A stretch of DNA of 64,000 nucleotides from Chlorogloeopsis fritschii PCC 6912 (GTDB taxonomy: Bacteria; Cyanobacteriota; Cyanobacteriia; Cyanobacteriales; Nostocaceae), in assembly GCF_000317285.1 (NCBI RefSeq), contig NZ_AJLN01000107.1, positions 1 to 64,000 on the forward strand, in the 5' to 3' direction. The position numbers and the translations under genes were made by a program. Positions 27,236-35,590 of the stretch are shown one piece after another. The notes below the pieces were generated by a model. It had not been told where the DNA came from. It searched no databases and saw only the letters and a program-made list of their open reading frames with translations. Positions within the stretch are counted from its first letter, which is position 1. Each line of letters begins with the position of its first letter.

Positions 27236-27637
27236 ATGCAAGATGTCCCTGCTTCTGTTAGTGATTATATTATTAGTTTAATGATAGAGACACGTTCTCT
27301 GGCTTTTCTTTTAGTCAACAAAGATGGTTGTTTGTTCTCATGGGGTGGAAAGTTAGAAGTATACGGTATTTCTAATCTCAAAAAAGGTGAGAATGTCGGA
27401 CAACAGATTTTTTTTCTAGAAGGACTTCTTCCACTTGATGATTTTCCTTTATTTTTACCGCGCATGAAAACTGAATATGGAATTTGTGCAGATGTGCATA
27501 TTTTTCCTTCAGACGAAGGAGATTGGGTTTTACTGTTAGATGCAACTTTGGACGAAATGCAACTCTCGATAATTCAACAACAAGTACATGACTTAACTTT
27601 GAATCAAGAAAAAGTAACAAGAGTTTTAAATAAATAA
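27236..27637 (+). CDS. Small soluble protein between GTPase and kinase, possibly PAS- or Roadblock-like
   Basis: This 133-residue protein has alternating strands and helices. LAFLLVNKDGCLFSWGGKLEVYGI near residues 23-46 resembles the start of a PAS domain or of a longin/Roadblock fold, and DVHIFPSDEGDWVLLLDAT near 83-101 resembles a central strand pair. The C-terminus is a helix. I do not recognise a named family. Its ATG follows the GTPase stop with no gap, with GGAGG just before that stop as ribosome-binding site. It could be a sensor or regulator of the GTPase, as Roadblock proteins are for MglA-type GTPases, but that is inference. Confidence 0.7.
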   Translation: MQDVPASVSDYIISLMIETRSLAFLLVNKDGCLFSWGGKLEVYGISNLKKGENVGQQIFFLEGLLPLDDFPLFLPRMKTEYGICADVHIFPSDEGDWVLLLDATLDEMQLSIIQQQVHDLTLNQEKVTRVLNK

Positions 27638-27676
27638 CTTTTAGTAAAGACTAAAGTATTACTGTGTCTAGAAAAT

Positions 27677-28801
27677 ATGAGTGACTTGATCGCATCAGAA
27701 CTTTTTGCTACTTTGAATATTTTAGTATTAAAGCGAATGCATCTTGGGCGTTTTAAACTTACTGGAACTCCCCCAAATTGGTTGCAACAATTTTGTCGTC
27801 GCCCAGTTCAACCAGAAATGGAGGTACTAATACCCGAAGAAGATTTCCCTTTTTTAGAAAATTTTTTAATTGATGCTGAAGAGATATGGGCAAGAAATGA
27901 TAATAAAAAATTAAAATCAGGTATATGGGATCAGCAAGATTTATTTAATCAAGAATATCATTTTGAAGCTACAGCAATTTCTGTTAATAACCAAAAAATA
28001 CTTCTAATTGAGTTATTAGATGAAGAGTATGAAGAGAAACAAAATCTGATCCAAAAAGCTAGAGAGAACAAGTTAGATTATCAATATTTGTTAAAAGAAA
28101 TTCAAAAAAAGGAAATTTTAATTCACTGTATTATACATGATATTGCTGGACATCTAAGTGCTATAAATTGTTGCCTAGCACTGCTAGATTTTGAAAATTT
28201 AACATCAAAAGGGAAAGAGCATTTAGAAATTGGTAGGATGCAAACTCTCAAACAAGAAATGCTGATTCGGGAAATATTAGATGCATTTTCTGCTGAGGTA
28301 AATTCACTAGAGTCTTTTACTGTTGATGCCAAGCAAGCACCAAATGTACTCACTTGTGCCCAAGAGGTAATTCAACTTTTAACCCCTACTTTTGCTCTGA
28401 ATAAAATGCAGCTGCAACTTGCTTCTAATATTGATAGGACAGCAGACTGGAAAGTTGTTGGTGATAAATCGCGTCTAGATAGGGTGATTGCTAATTTGGT
28501 AGAAAATGCCTTTCGATACAGTCCACCAGAATCTGTAGTGACTGTTGATTTACAACAAGATGGTGACTATATTCTTGTTAGAGTAGATGATGAAGGTAGC
28601 GGTGTACCTCCAGAAATGGTAGAGACTTTATTTGAAAAGTTTTCCCAAGCTAAAAGTAAATCAGGTAGGATTGGTCTTGGACTTTATTTTTGCCGCATTA
28701 CCTTAGAACGCTGGGGTGGTGAGATTCATTATTCACCTCGTTCACAAGGCGGTTCTTCATTTTGGTTTCGTCTACCAAAACCAAAAGCGACGATGCTTTA
28801 A
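27677..28801 (+). CDS. Soluble sensor histidine kinase
   Basis: This is a 374-residue cytoplasmic kinase without membrane segments. The N-terminal 120 residues form an uncharacterised, probably sensory domain. The dimerisation helix has His154 in IIHDIAGHLSAI. The ATP-binding domain has the N box NLVENAFRYSP (273-283), G1 DDEGSGVP (304-311), an F box around FEKFSQ and G2 GLGLYFC. All catalytic elements are present. It is the last gene of the operon, 39 bp behind the small unknown protein. No response regulator is encoded nearby, so its target is elsewhere or it is controlled by the upstream GTPase module. Confidence 0.88.
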   Translation: MSDLIASELFATLNILVLKRMHLGRFKLTGTPPNWLQQFCRRPVQPEMEVLIPEEDFPFLENFLIDAEEIWARNDNKKLKSGIWDQQDLFNQEYHFEATAISVNNQKILLIELLDEEYEEKQNLIQKARENKLDYQYLLKEIQKKEILIHCIIHDIAGHLSAINCCLALLDFENLTSKGKEHLEIGRMQTLKQEMLIREILDAFSAEVNSLESFTVDAKQAPNVLTCAQEVIQLLTPTFALNKMQLQLASNIDRTADWKVVGDKSRLDRVIANLVENAFRYSPPESVVTVDLQQDGDYILVRVDDEGSGVPPEMVETLFEKFSQAKSKSGRIGLGLYFCRITLERWGGEIHYSPRSQGGSSFWFRLPKPKATML

Positions 28802-28890
28802 ACACTGCATCTCTACAGTAACAAGAGAATTAATAACCACTAAATTACGCCTGATATGAATTAAAAACTATGGGCAAAAATTAGATTTTG

Positions 28891-28972
28891 AAAATCGATC
28901 ACAGATAAACCACGAGATGACACCGATGATTTATCTGTGTTTATCTGTGTCCATCTGTGTTCGCTTCCCTAA
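28891..28972. repeat. Dispersed ATCTGTG-rich palindromic repeat, copy 2
   Basis: The element begins AAAATCGATCACAGATAAA and ends in repeats of TTTATCTGTGT and CATCTGTGT, forming a long imperfect hairpin. Related copies lie at 14631-14682 (half) and 53164-53231. Confidence 0.65.
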
Positions 28973-29166
28973 AAACAATTGGGCTAGTTTACAACCAGCT
29001 TTTTATGTTGAATTCACATTAAACGTAAATTATAAATTTACCCTTGACTCTCCAGTTAAGTGAAGATTTTATGATTAATTCAAGATTGAACGCAGCACAC
29101 CCAAACTGCAATGATGGGAAGTACATTTTCTCATTTCAATCTGCAACAGATAACTCATTTCAGCTT

Positions 29167-29361
29167 ATGACACTGCAACTAAAAGTTCCTAATATGGCTT
29201 GTTCCGCTTGTGCTGATACTATTACTAAAGCGGTTCAAACAATAGATGCTAGCGCTACTGTGCAAGCAGATACTAAAACCAAAATAGTGTTAGTAGAAAC
29301 TAACGCACCAGAAACAGCAATCAAGAATGCGATCGCCAACGCTGGATATACGATTGCTTAA
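29167..29361 (+). CDS. HMA-domain copper-binding chaperone-like protein
   Basis: This is a 64-residue heavy-metal-associated domain protein of ferredoxin-like fold, expected to bind Cu(I) through MxCxxC. Seen: VPNMACSACADTITKAV near residues 8-24, then the beta-strand KTKIVLVET and the final helix IKNAIANAGYTIA. The length equals that of typical Atx1/CopZ-type chaperones. ATG at 29167 is chosen because translation from 29044 would add 41 residues unrelated to the fold. It probably delivers copper to P-type ATPases for thylakoid plastocyanin. It is a single gene, followed by a strong palindrome. Confidence 0.85.
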   Translation: MTLQLKVPNMACSACADTITKAVQTIDASATVQADTKTKIVLVETNAPETAIKNAIANAGYTIA

Positions 29362-29403
29362 TCTCAAAAAAATTACTCTACTAAAAGTGAGGAACAAGAA
29401 GTT

Positions 29404-29434
29404 TCTCGTTACCAGGTTTAACCTGGTAACGAGA
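29404..29434. repeat. Perfect 15-bp-arm palindrome
   Basis: Arms TCTCGTTACCAGGTT (29404-29418) and AACCTGGTAACGAGA (29420-29434) flank a single T. A degenerate copy lies at 14756-14784. It sits after the copper-chaperone gene and may double as a terminator for either strand, though no T-run follows. Confidence 0.8.
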
Positions 29435-29527
29435 GTTTCACTGTTACCACACGCGATCGCCTTGAAATTAAGAAATGAAGAGTTAGTATTTTGATCCCTA
29501 ACTCCCCACTCCTCACTTCTTATTTAA

Positions 29528-29740
29528 TTAATATCCAATCAAGTGCAATACGTCGCGCAAAACGCTGTAACCTGCTAAATCCCACAGCAAATAAGCTAGA
29601 AAGCCAATCATTGCTAAACGCCCATTCCATAACTCAGCTTGGGGATTAAAGCCAAAGATAAATGCATTACGATCAACGCCGTTGTAAGCTTGAGCAACTG
29701 GTGGTAGATCGGTAGAAGGACGAGTTTCTTTAGTTTCCAT
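29528..29740 (-). CDS. High-light-inducible chlorophyll a/b-binding-like protein (HLIP), copy 3
   Basis: This 70-residue single-helix protein of the light-harvesting-like superfamily protects photosystem assembly by binding chlorophyll and carotenoid in the thylakoid. The signature E-x-x-N-G-R-x-A-M-x-G-F is present as ELWNGRLAMIGF, followed by the membrane helix LAYLLWDLAGYSVL and a short tail DVLHLIGY. The N-terminus (METKETRPSTDLPP) is polar and stromal. It is the last of three tandem copies on the minus strand and almost identical to its neighbour at 29784-29996, so recent duplication is likely. ATG at 29740 follows GGAG. Confidence 0.93.
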   Translation of the reverse strand: METKETRPSTDLPPVAQAYNGVDRNAFIFGFNPQAELWNGRLAMIGFLAYLLWDLAGYSVLRDVLHLIGY

Positions 29741-29783
29741 TGTTTTTCTCCTTCAAAATTAACTGTTTTGCATTTACTGAAGG

Positions 29784-29996
29784 TTAGTAACCAGCAAGAT
29801 GTAATATGTCGCGCAAAACGCTATAACCTGCTAAATCCCAAAGCAAATAAGCCAAAAAGCCAATCATTGCCAAACGCCCGTTCCACAACTCGGCTTGGGG
29901 ATTCCAACCAAACAGAAAAGCATTGCGATCAACACCGTTATAAGCTTGAGCAACTGGTGGTATATCGGTAGAAGGACGAGTTTCTTTAGTTTGCAT
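29784..29996 (-). CDS. High-light-inducible chlorophyll a/b-binding-like protein (HLIP), copy 2
   Basis: This is the middle member of the HLIP triplet, 70 residues. It differs from copy 3 at only a few positions (MQTKETRPSTDIPP, FGWNPQAELW and the last residues LHLAGY). The pigment-binding motif ELWNGRLAMIGF and the single membrane helix are intact. The upstream gap of about 110 bp to copy 1 and downstream gap of 43 bp to copy 3 suggest a common transcript, possibly with internal promoters. Expression is expected to rise under high light or other stress, as known for the family. Confidence 0.93.
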   Translation of the reverse strand: MQTKETRPSTDIPPVAQAYNGVDRNAFLFGWNPQAELWNGRLAMIGFLAYLLWDLAGYSVLRDILHLAGY

Positions 29997-30105
29997 TTTT
30001 TTGTCTCCAGAATCTAGTTCATGATGATCGATTAAGGCACAATTACTTGTGTCTATATATTGAGTTAGAAGTGCAATTTCCTAACCCCAAACCCAAAAAA
30101 GTTAT

Positions 30106-30309
30106 TTAGTAACCAATTAGGTGCAAAACATCACGTAGGACGCTATAACCAGCCAAATCCCACAATAAATAAGCAAGGAAACCAATCATTGCTAAACGGC
30201 CATTCCACAATTCAGCTTGCGGATTCCAGCCAAACAGAAAAGCATTACGATCTTTGCCGTTATATTCTGTAGCAATTGGTGGCAAATTAGTAGAAGGACG
30301 AGATTCCAT
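30106..30309 (-). CDS. High-light-inducible chlorophyll a/b-binding-like protein (HLIP), copy 1
   Basis: This is the first member of the tandem HLIP triplet, 67 residues. The N-terminus (MESRPSTNLPPIATEYNGKD) is shorter and more divergent than in copies 2 and 3, while the part from AFLFGWNPQAELW to the end is nearly identical. The chlorophyll-binding motif and the membrane helix are complete. About 500 bp of noncoding DNA precedes it and should hold the main promoter of the cluster. Confidence 0.93.
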   Translation of the reverse strand: MESRPSTNLPPIATEYNGKDRNAFLFGWNPQAELWNGRLAMIGFLAYLLWDLAGYSVLRDVLHLIGY

Positions 30310-30811
30310 TTTTCCCCCAAAATTAATTTTGCTGACTATTTTTAGTCACTGTTAGTTATTAGTACTTTTTAGTGTGCTAATAACTAAACCTTATAATTTG
30401 GAACTGCTCTTTACATAACTTAAATTTAGCTACCCATAACTGTGTTGCCGTATTCCTATGGGTACAAAGTACAGGCACTTCTAATGGCCGATTCTTACAG
30501 CTTTTTTTGAATCAGATAATATACCTTAAGAGAGTGATAAAAAATAGAACTCTAAATAAATGTTAATTTTAACTTTCAACTAAGTATATTTACATAAAAG
30601 ATACAGCAGATACAAAGCTAGTGCATTAGTGAGAAAAACTTATATCCAATGCCGGATGCAGGTATCAGACCTACGATGGATGCCGTAGGAGGCTAATTTC
30701 CACGATTCTGAGCTAAAGAGTTGGGTATGGCTACAGATAAAGAGGTAAAAGTTGATTGGCAAAGTTAGTATTTTTTTATACCTAGCATAAAGCTTAGAGG
30801 AAGGAAATAAA
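30310..30811. other. Divergent intergenic region between HLIP cluster and 1045-residue protein
   Basis: About 500 bp, AT-rich, expected to contain the promoters of both flanking units. A short GC-richer palindromic patch lies around 30655-30700 (CCGGATGCAGGTATC and related). No gene or RNA was recognised. Confidence 0.5.
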
Positions 30812-33800
30812 ATGTTTCAGAGTACGGAAATCACGCTAGGACTTCATAAACCACTATTTTGGCTAGCACAAGTTATAGTAGACCCGCCAGCACCGGTATC
30901 GCCAGCACAAACATCTGTTCTGACTGCCGGGCCACGCTTTTTTACCGCTTTACTCTCTGGCGTGATCCTGGCTTTTGCAATCCAATTGGTATTAACTAAT
31001 CTTTCCGTTGCTGCAGGTATTTCTTACTTGGGACGTCCATCCAGTTCGGACTCAGACCACGGAGAAGTTGGTAGTTTCGGTGGAACAATCCGCAAAATAG
31101 GTACTGCGGTGGGACTTTGGACATTAGTCACAGTGACTATTGCTTTAGCGATCGCTTGTTTTTTGGCGGTCAAGCTTAGTTTAGTGATTTTCAGTCCAGG
31201 GCTGGGAGCAATCCTGGGTTTGGTAATTTGGGGTGCCTACTTTTTGTTGCTAGTTTGGGTTAGTTCGACGACTGTAGGTTCTTTCGTTGGTAATATCATT
31301 AACACTGCAACTGCTGGCTTGCAGGCGATTATGGGCACAGCCACCGCTGCATTAGGTGCAAAAGCCGTGAACCAGCAAGTTGTGGCAACTGCTGAAGCTG
31401 CGGCTGCTGCGGTACGCCGAGAGCTAGGTAGTGCGATCGACCCTAGTAGCGTGCGCGACCAAATTGAAGACTATTTAGAAATGGTGCGCCCTCCAGAGCT
31501 AGATTTTTCACAAATTCGCAAGGATTTTGAAAATCTACTTAGCGATCCCCAAGTTAGGGAAATCGCTGCTAGCGGTGACCTTCGCAACATTGATCGCCAA
31601 ACATTTGTCAACTTAGTTAGCAGCCGTACCGACCTTTCCAAGCGAGAAGTCAAGCGGATTGCTGATACCTTATATAGTGTTTGGCAGCAGACAGTAGGAG
31701 GGCAAGCTCGTCCCCAAGACAGGATGGGTGAATTGATTGACTATGTCAAGTCTCTTCAGCCAGGACAGACAAACACAGACGAACTCAACCGCAAGCTGGA
31801 TGAGTTGATGTCAGAAATGCGTTCTGCGAAAGAAGCGGATCAAAAAGCAGCCCAAGAGACAACCCCAGGGCCGATCCAACGGACATTACAACAGGGGATC
31901 ACAGCTTTAACTGGTATTGTTTTGGGACGTACTGATTTGTCGGATTTGGATGTGGAAAAAATCTTAGGTATTCTGACCACAGCTAAAGACAAAGCCACCG
32001 AACAAGCAGATAAGTTAGGATTGCCTACACCAAAGCAGCCTTACAGTCCTATCCGTACAGATGTAGAAAACTACTTGCTCAACACCTATGCTTGGCAGTT
32101 GAGCGGGGACAGAATTGCTCAAGAATTTCGCGATGTCATCTACGATCCTGCTGCCGATCCGGGAACAGTGCGGCGGGAGTTAGAGAGACTTTCCCGCAGC
32201 GATTTTGTTAATATTCTGCAACAACGCGGTCTTTTAACTCAAGCAGAAATCCAACGAATTGCTGATAATTTGGAAGCTGTTCGCCAATCGGTGTTAGTCA
32301 CGGTTACCGCCGAGGAAGAAAGAGAGATAGCACAAGACTTGCAACGCCGCGTGGAGAGCTATTTACTCGTCACTCCGAAATCAGAATTAACTCCAGAAGG
32401 TATTTCGCAAGGTTTTAAACCTTTATTGGAAGATTCCGATGCAGATTATGAAACTATCTCTCGGCGCTTATCAGCATTTGATCGCCAATCAATGCGAGAG
32501 ATACTGCTGTCACGCAATGATATTCAGCCCGAAGAAACAGACGCAATTCTAGACGAATTGGAAAGACAGCGCGATCGCGTTTTAGTAGAATCCAAAGGGC
32601 TGGCAGATCAAGCAAAATATCAAGCAGAATCGCTGTGGTTAAATCTAGAGTCATATCTGCGCAATACTGGCAAAGATGAGCTAAATCCCAACGCCATTAG
32701 AGCCGAATTAAAGAGACTTCTGGAAGATCCGCAAGCTGGGATGGCGGCGATTCGGGCGCGTTTATCTCGATTTGATCGCGATACTTTAGTGACATTGCTC
32801 AGTCAGCGGCAAGATTTGAGCGAAGATCAAGTAAATCAAATTATTAATTCGGTTGAAGAATCGTGGCAGAGTGTTCGCCACGCGCCGCAAGTAGCATTAG
32901 ATAAAGCCAAGGAACAGTACGATTCTGTCACGACCATAATTGCAGATTATCTGCGCAATACTGGGAAAGATGAACTCAATCCAGAAGGTATTCAGCGGGA
33001 TTTGAATCGATTGTTTGAAAATCCCAAAGAAGGAGCGATCGCTCTACGGCGACGCTTATCGCAAGTGGATCGAGATACCTTAGTAAAATTGCTCAGTCAA
33101 CGTAAAGATTTGAGCGAAGAGCAAGTTAATCAAGTCATCGATTCCGTACAAAACTCAATCCGCAACATTGTACGTGCTCCGCGTCGTTTAGCCACTCGGA
33201 CACAGCAAAGAGTGCAAAATTTCCGGGATTATCTGGAAGAATATCTCCGGCGTACTGGCAAGGATGAACTTAATCCAGAAGGCATCAAACGCGATTTGTC
33301 TTTGTTGTTACACGATCCGCGTGTGGGTATGGAAAGTTTAGGCGATCGCCTTTCCCACTTTGATCGCGACACGATTATTGCCCTGTTAAAACTGCGGGAA
33401 GACCTCAGCGATGAAGAAGCGGCACGAATTGCAGATACAATAGTATCAGTACGTGATAACTTTGTCGAACAAGTGCGGGGTATTCAGCGACGTATTCAAG
33501 ACACGATTGAGGGAATTTTTGCCCGTATCCGCAACTACCTCAACTCCTTAGAGCGTCCGGAACTCAACTACGACGGGATCAAGCGAGATGTGCGCAAGTT
33601 GTTTGAAGATCCACAAGCAGGATTTGAAGCATTACGCGATCGCTTGTCTGCTTTTAATCGCGAGACATATGTTGCAATCTTGAGTTCCCGCGATGACATT
33701 TCTGAGGAAGATGCTAACCGCATTGTCGATCAAATTGAACGGGCACGTAATAGCGTCTTACAACGAGCAGAACGCATCCAACAAGAAGCCCAGCGGCGCT

Positions 33801-33949
33801 TAGAAGAAGTCAAGCATCAAGCACAGCGCCAAGCCGAAGAAACCCGCAAAGCCGCAGCATCGGCAGCTTGGTGGTTATTTGCTACAGCGATCGTCTCTGG
33901 CGTATTCTCTGCACTGGCAGGGGCACTTGCAGTAGCTTTTGTGCTGTAA
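30812..33949 (+). CDS. Large membrane-anchored protein with seven ~97-residue helical repeats
   Basis: This 1045-residue protein is of unknown function. Residues 40-160 hold three or four membrane segments. From about 214 onward come tandem helical units. One lies near 214-297, then six regularly spaced units start near 414, 510, 608, 706, 803 and 903. The consensus is YLRNTGKDELNPEGI followed by LEDPQ, then DRDTLVxLLSQRxDLSE and VNQIIDSV. A charged coiled coil (990-1015) leads into a C-terminal hydrophobic segment (about 1018-1045). Membrane anchors at both ends and an elongated helical body suggest a tether or spacer at the thylakoid or plasma membrane. It is a single gene followed by a strong terminator. 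Confidence 0.8.
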   Translation: MFQSTEITLGLHKPLFWLAQVIVDPPAPVSPAQTSVLTAGPRFFTALLSGVILAFAIQLVLTNLSVAAGISYLGRPSSSDSDHGEVGSFGGTIRKIGTAVGLWTLVTVTIALAIACFLAVKLSLVIFSPGLGAILGLVIWGAYFLLLVWVSSTTVGSFVGNIINTATAGLQAIMGTATAALGAKAVNQQVVATAEAAAAAVRRELGSAIDPSSVRDQIEDYLEMVRPPELDFSQIRKDFENLLSDPQVREIAASGDLRNIDRQTFVNLVSSRTDLSKREVKRIADTLYSVWQQTVGGQARPQDRMGELIDYVKSLQPGQTNTDELNRKLDELMSEMRSAKEADQKAAQETTPGPIQRTLQQGITALTGIVLGRTDLSDLDVEKILGILTTAKDKATEQADKLGLPTPKQPYSPIRTDVENYLLNTYAWQLSGDRIAQEFRDVIYDPAADPGTVRRELERLSRSDFVNILQQRGLLTQAEIQRIADNLEAVRQSVLVTVTAEEEREIAQDLQRRVESYLLVTPKSELTPEGISQGFKPLLEDSDADYETISRRLSAFDRQSMREILLSRNDIQPEETDAILDELERQRDRVLVESKGLADQAKYQAESLWLNLESYLRNTGKDELNPNAIRAELKRLLEDPQAGMAAIRARLSRFDRDTLVTLLSQRQDLSEDQVNQIINSVEESWQSVRHAPQVALDKAKEQYDSVTTIIADYLRNTGKDELNPEGIQRDLNRLFENPKEGAIALRRRLSQVDRDTLVKLLSQRKDLSEEQVNQVIDSVQNSIRNIVRAPRRLATRTQQRVQNFRDYLEEYLRRTGKDELNPEGIKRDLSLLLHDPRVGMESLGDRLSHFDRDTIIALLKLREDLSDEEAARIADTIVSVRDNFVEQVRGIQRRIQDTIEGIFARIRNYLNSLERPELNYDGIKRDVRKLFEDPQAGFEALRDRLSAFNRETYVAILSSRDDISEEDANRIVDQIERARNSVLQRAERIQQEAQRRLEEVKHQAQRQAEETRKAAASAAWWLFATAIVSGVFSALAGALAVAFVL
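32050..33790 (+). repeat. Six tandem ~290-bp coding repeats in the large membrane protein
   Basis: Repeat units of about 97 codons begin near 32050, 32341, 32636, 32929, 33218 and 33518. Units 3-5 are the most alike (TGKDELNP kept in all three), suggesting the most recent duplications lie in the middle. A more distant unit lies at about 31450-31700. Confidence 0.75.
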
Positions 33950-33983
33950 ATAAATTTAAGTTGTCTCCGCTGAATCTAGTTCT

Positions 33984-34010
33984 AGCCTCTCGTTCTGAGA
34001 GGCTTTTTTT
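33984..34010 (+). terminator. Rho-independent terminator of the 1045-residue protein gene
   Basis: An 8-bp perfect stem AGCCTCTC/GAGAGGCT with a 5-nt loop is followed by a run of T to 34010. It lies 35 bp after the stop codon. Confidence 0.9.
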
Positions 34011-34029
34011 ATCTGTTCCCCGTTCCCCT

Positions 34030-35364
34030 TTATTTCCGTTCCGCGTGTACGTAATCAACAAAATAAAACTTAGGCATCAGCCATAACTTTAGCCAACTAT
34101 AAGCTGCCAAACCCAGTAGTGCGATCGCAACAAGAGGTAAACCAAACTTCAATCGCAGAGCATCGGGAAGTATAGCAACTCCAGAAACAGTAATCACAAA
34201 GTATGCCAAAAGAAAAGCTTGCAAGCGCTGTATGACTTTCAGTGTCCCTCGACAGCTACTGCAATGCTGGGTGTGTTGTCTGTAGCGATCCAAGACTACT
34301 TCGCGGCTTTCATTGATATTCGAGCTTTCTGGAACACTGATTCCAACTTCGCTCCACGGTAAACTACCATGACAATATTTATCAAACCAATTCCTAAACT
34401 CAATTACCAAGCGATCTGCACTTGTAGGCATCTTGTAAGCAGTTTTCCAGCTGGCAACTGATTGTTGTTGTTGGAGCAAATACTCTTGTTGACGTAGAAG
34501 AATCATATCTCCGTCAATAACCATGTTGCGGTTATGAATGTGATCCCACCAACGTGGAGTGAGATGATGGAGTGTTTTGGCAAAGTTACGGGAGAACTGA
34601 GCGATAATTCTAGACTTACCCGGAGATACCGGAATGCAGTAGGTAATTAGTCCGATCTGCTTTCCTCCATTGCCAAAACCAATAGCATATTCCAAACGGC
34701 AAGGCGGCTCAAACGTAATTGTGGTTTGAAAGCGCCCAGAGGTAGCCCCCACAATCAAATTTGCTGTTGATTCCTCAATTTCAATTGGAATTGGTTTTGC
34801 TTTGTTGCGATCGCCCTGCACACCATGATGAGCAAAAGGAACATGACTCGGATCTGCTACATTCTCAACTAGTGTTTGCCAGTCATATTCCAGATCGCGT
34901 ACAAAAGAAGACCAAACAAAACCTTTGCTTGCATCTATTTGGGGTGACAGAGGTAATGGTGTAGTTTCTGCCTGTTCTGCAGATTGAGGATCGAGCCAAA
35001 CCCACAGCAAATCATTTTGTTGGCGACAAGGTAACGCCACCGCGCACAAATTTTTTTGATTTTTAGTCACCAATTCGGGATTTTCTGCTTGGGGAATGTG
35101 GGTGCATATTCCTTGAACATCAAATTGCCACCCATGATAGCTACACATTAGATTACCCGTCTTTTCATCAACACGCCCTTCACTTAAAGGAGCCAGACGG
35201 TGAGGACATTGATCTAAAAAAACTCGATAAGTCTCAGATGATTTGGGTTTCCAGATTGCGAGGTTAATTCCCAAAATAGTTGCAGCAGTTGGCAGATGGG
35301 GATCGATATCTTCAATAGGTAAGATAGGATACCAGTTTTGAAAAAAGTTGAATTCAGATTGCAT
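34030..35364 (-). CDS. Rieske 2Fe-2S oxygenase of the PaO/Tic55 family
   Basis: This 444-residue non-haem iron oxygenase is related to pheophorbide a oxygenase and Lls1-type proteins. Rieske ligands are Cys53 and His55 in DQCPHRLAPL and Cys74 and His77 in MCSYHGWQFD. The mononuclear iron motif is ENVADPSHVPFAHHGVQGD around residues 175-193. The C-terminus has the CxxC pair HCSSCRGTL and two membrane helices (about 385-430), typical of this family and indicating attachment to a membrane. The likely substrate is a chlorophyll-derived or other hydrophobic ring compound, not determinable here. It is a single gene, convergent with the large repeat protein. Confidence 0.88.
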   Translation of the reverse strand: MQSEFNFFQNWYPILPIEDIDPHLPTAATILGINLAIWKPKSSETYRVFLDQCPHRLAPLSEGRVDEKTGNLMCSYHGWQFDVQGICTHIPQAENPELVTKNQKNLCAVALPCRQQNDLLWVWLDPQSAEQAETTPLPLSPQIDASKGFVWSSFVRDLEYDWQTLVENVADPSHVPFAHHGVQGDRNKAKPIPIEIEESTANLIVGATSGRFQTTITFEPPCRLEYAIGFGNGGKQIGLITYCIPVSPGKSRIIAQFSRNFAKTLHHLTPRWWDHIHNRNMVIDGDMILLRQQEYLLQQQQSVASWKTAYKMPTSADRLVIEFRNWFDKYCHGSLPWSEVGISVPESSNINESREVVLDRYRQHTQHCSSCRGTLKVIQRLQAFLLAYFVITVSGVAILPDALRLKFGLPLVAIALLGLAAYSWLKLWLMPKFYFVDYVHAERK

Positions 35365-35429
35365 TTTTTCTATGTTCTCAAAAATTGATTAAATAAAATT
35401 CATTCCTTCTGCCTACTGCCCCACCGAAC

Positions 35430-35590
35430 TTCAGAGCCTCCTTGTGGAGGAGCTAAGTCGCAAAGCGACACGCTGCGCTTACCGCGCAGCCATGCCCGCA
35501 GGGCTTTACGCTAACGCCGTGCGGTGAATCAGTCCTGAAGGCGGGTTTCCCACGCCCAGGGAACTGTGAACCCGGAGGGCGCTCTGAGTT
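35430..35590. repeat. GC-rich modular repeat overlapping the end of the protease gene
   Basis: Modules such as GGAGGAGCTAAG, CGCAAAGCGACACGC and TTTACGCTAACGCC, rich in short inverted repeats, run from the intergenic space into the last 25 codons of the protease gene. A related block (TAGCGTAGCTCCTCGCGG and others) lies at 53236-53320. This looks like a cyanobacterial GC-rich repeat inserted near the stop codon. Confidence 0.65.
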
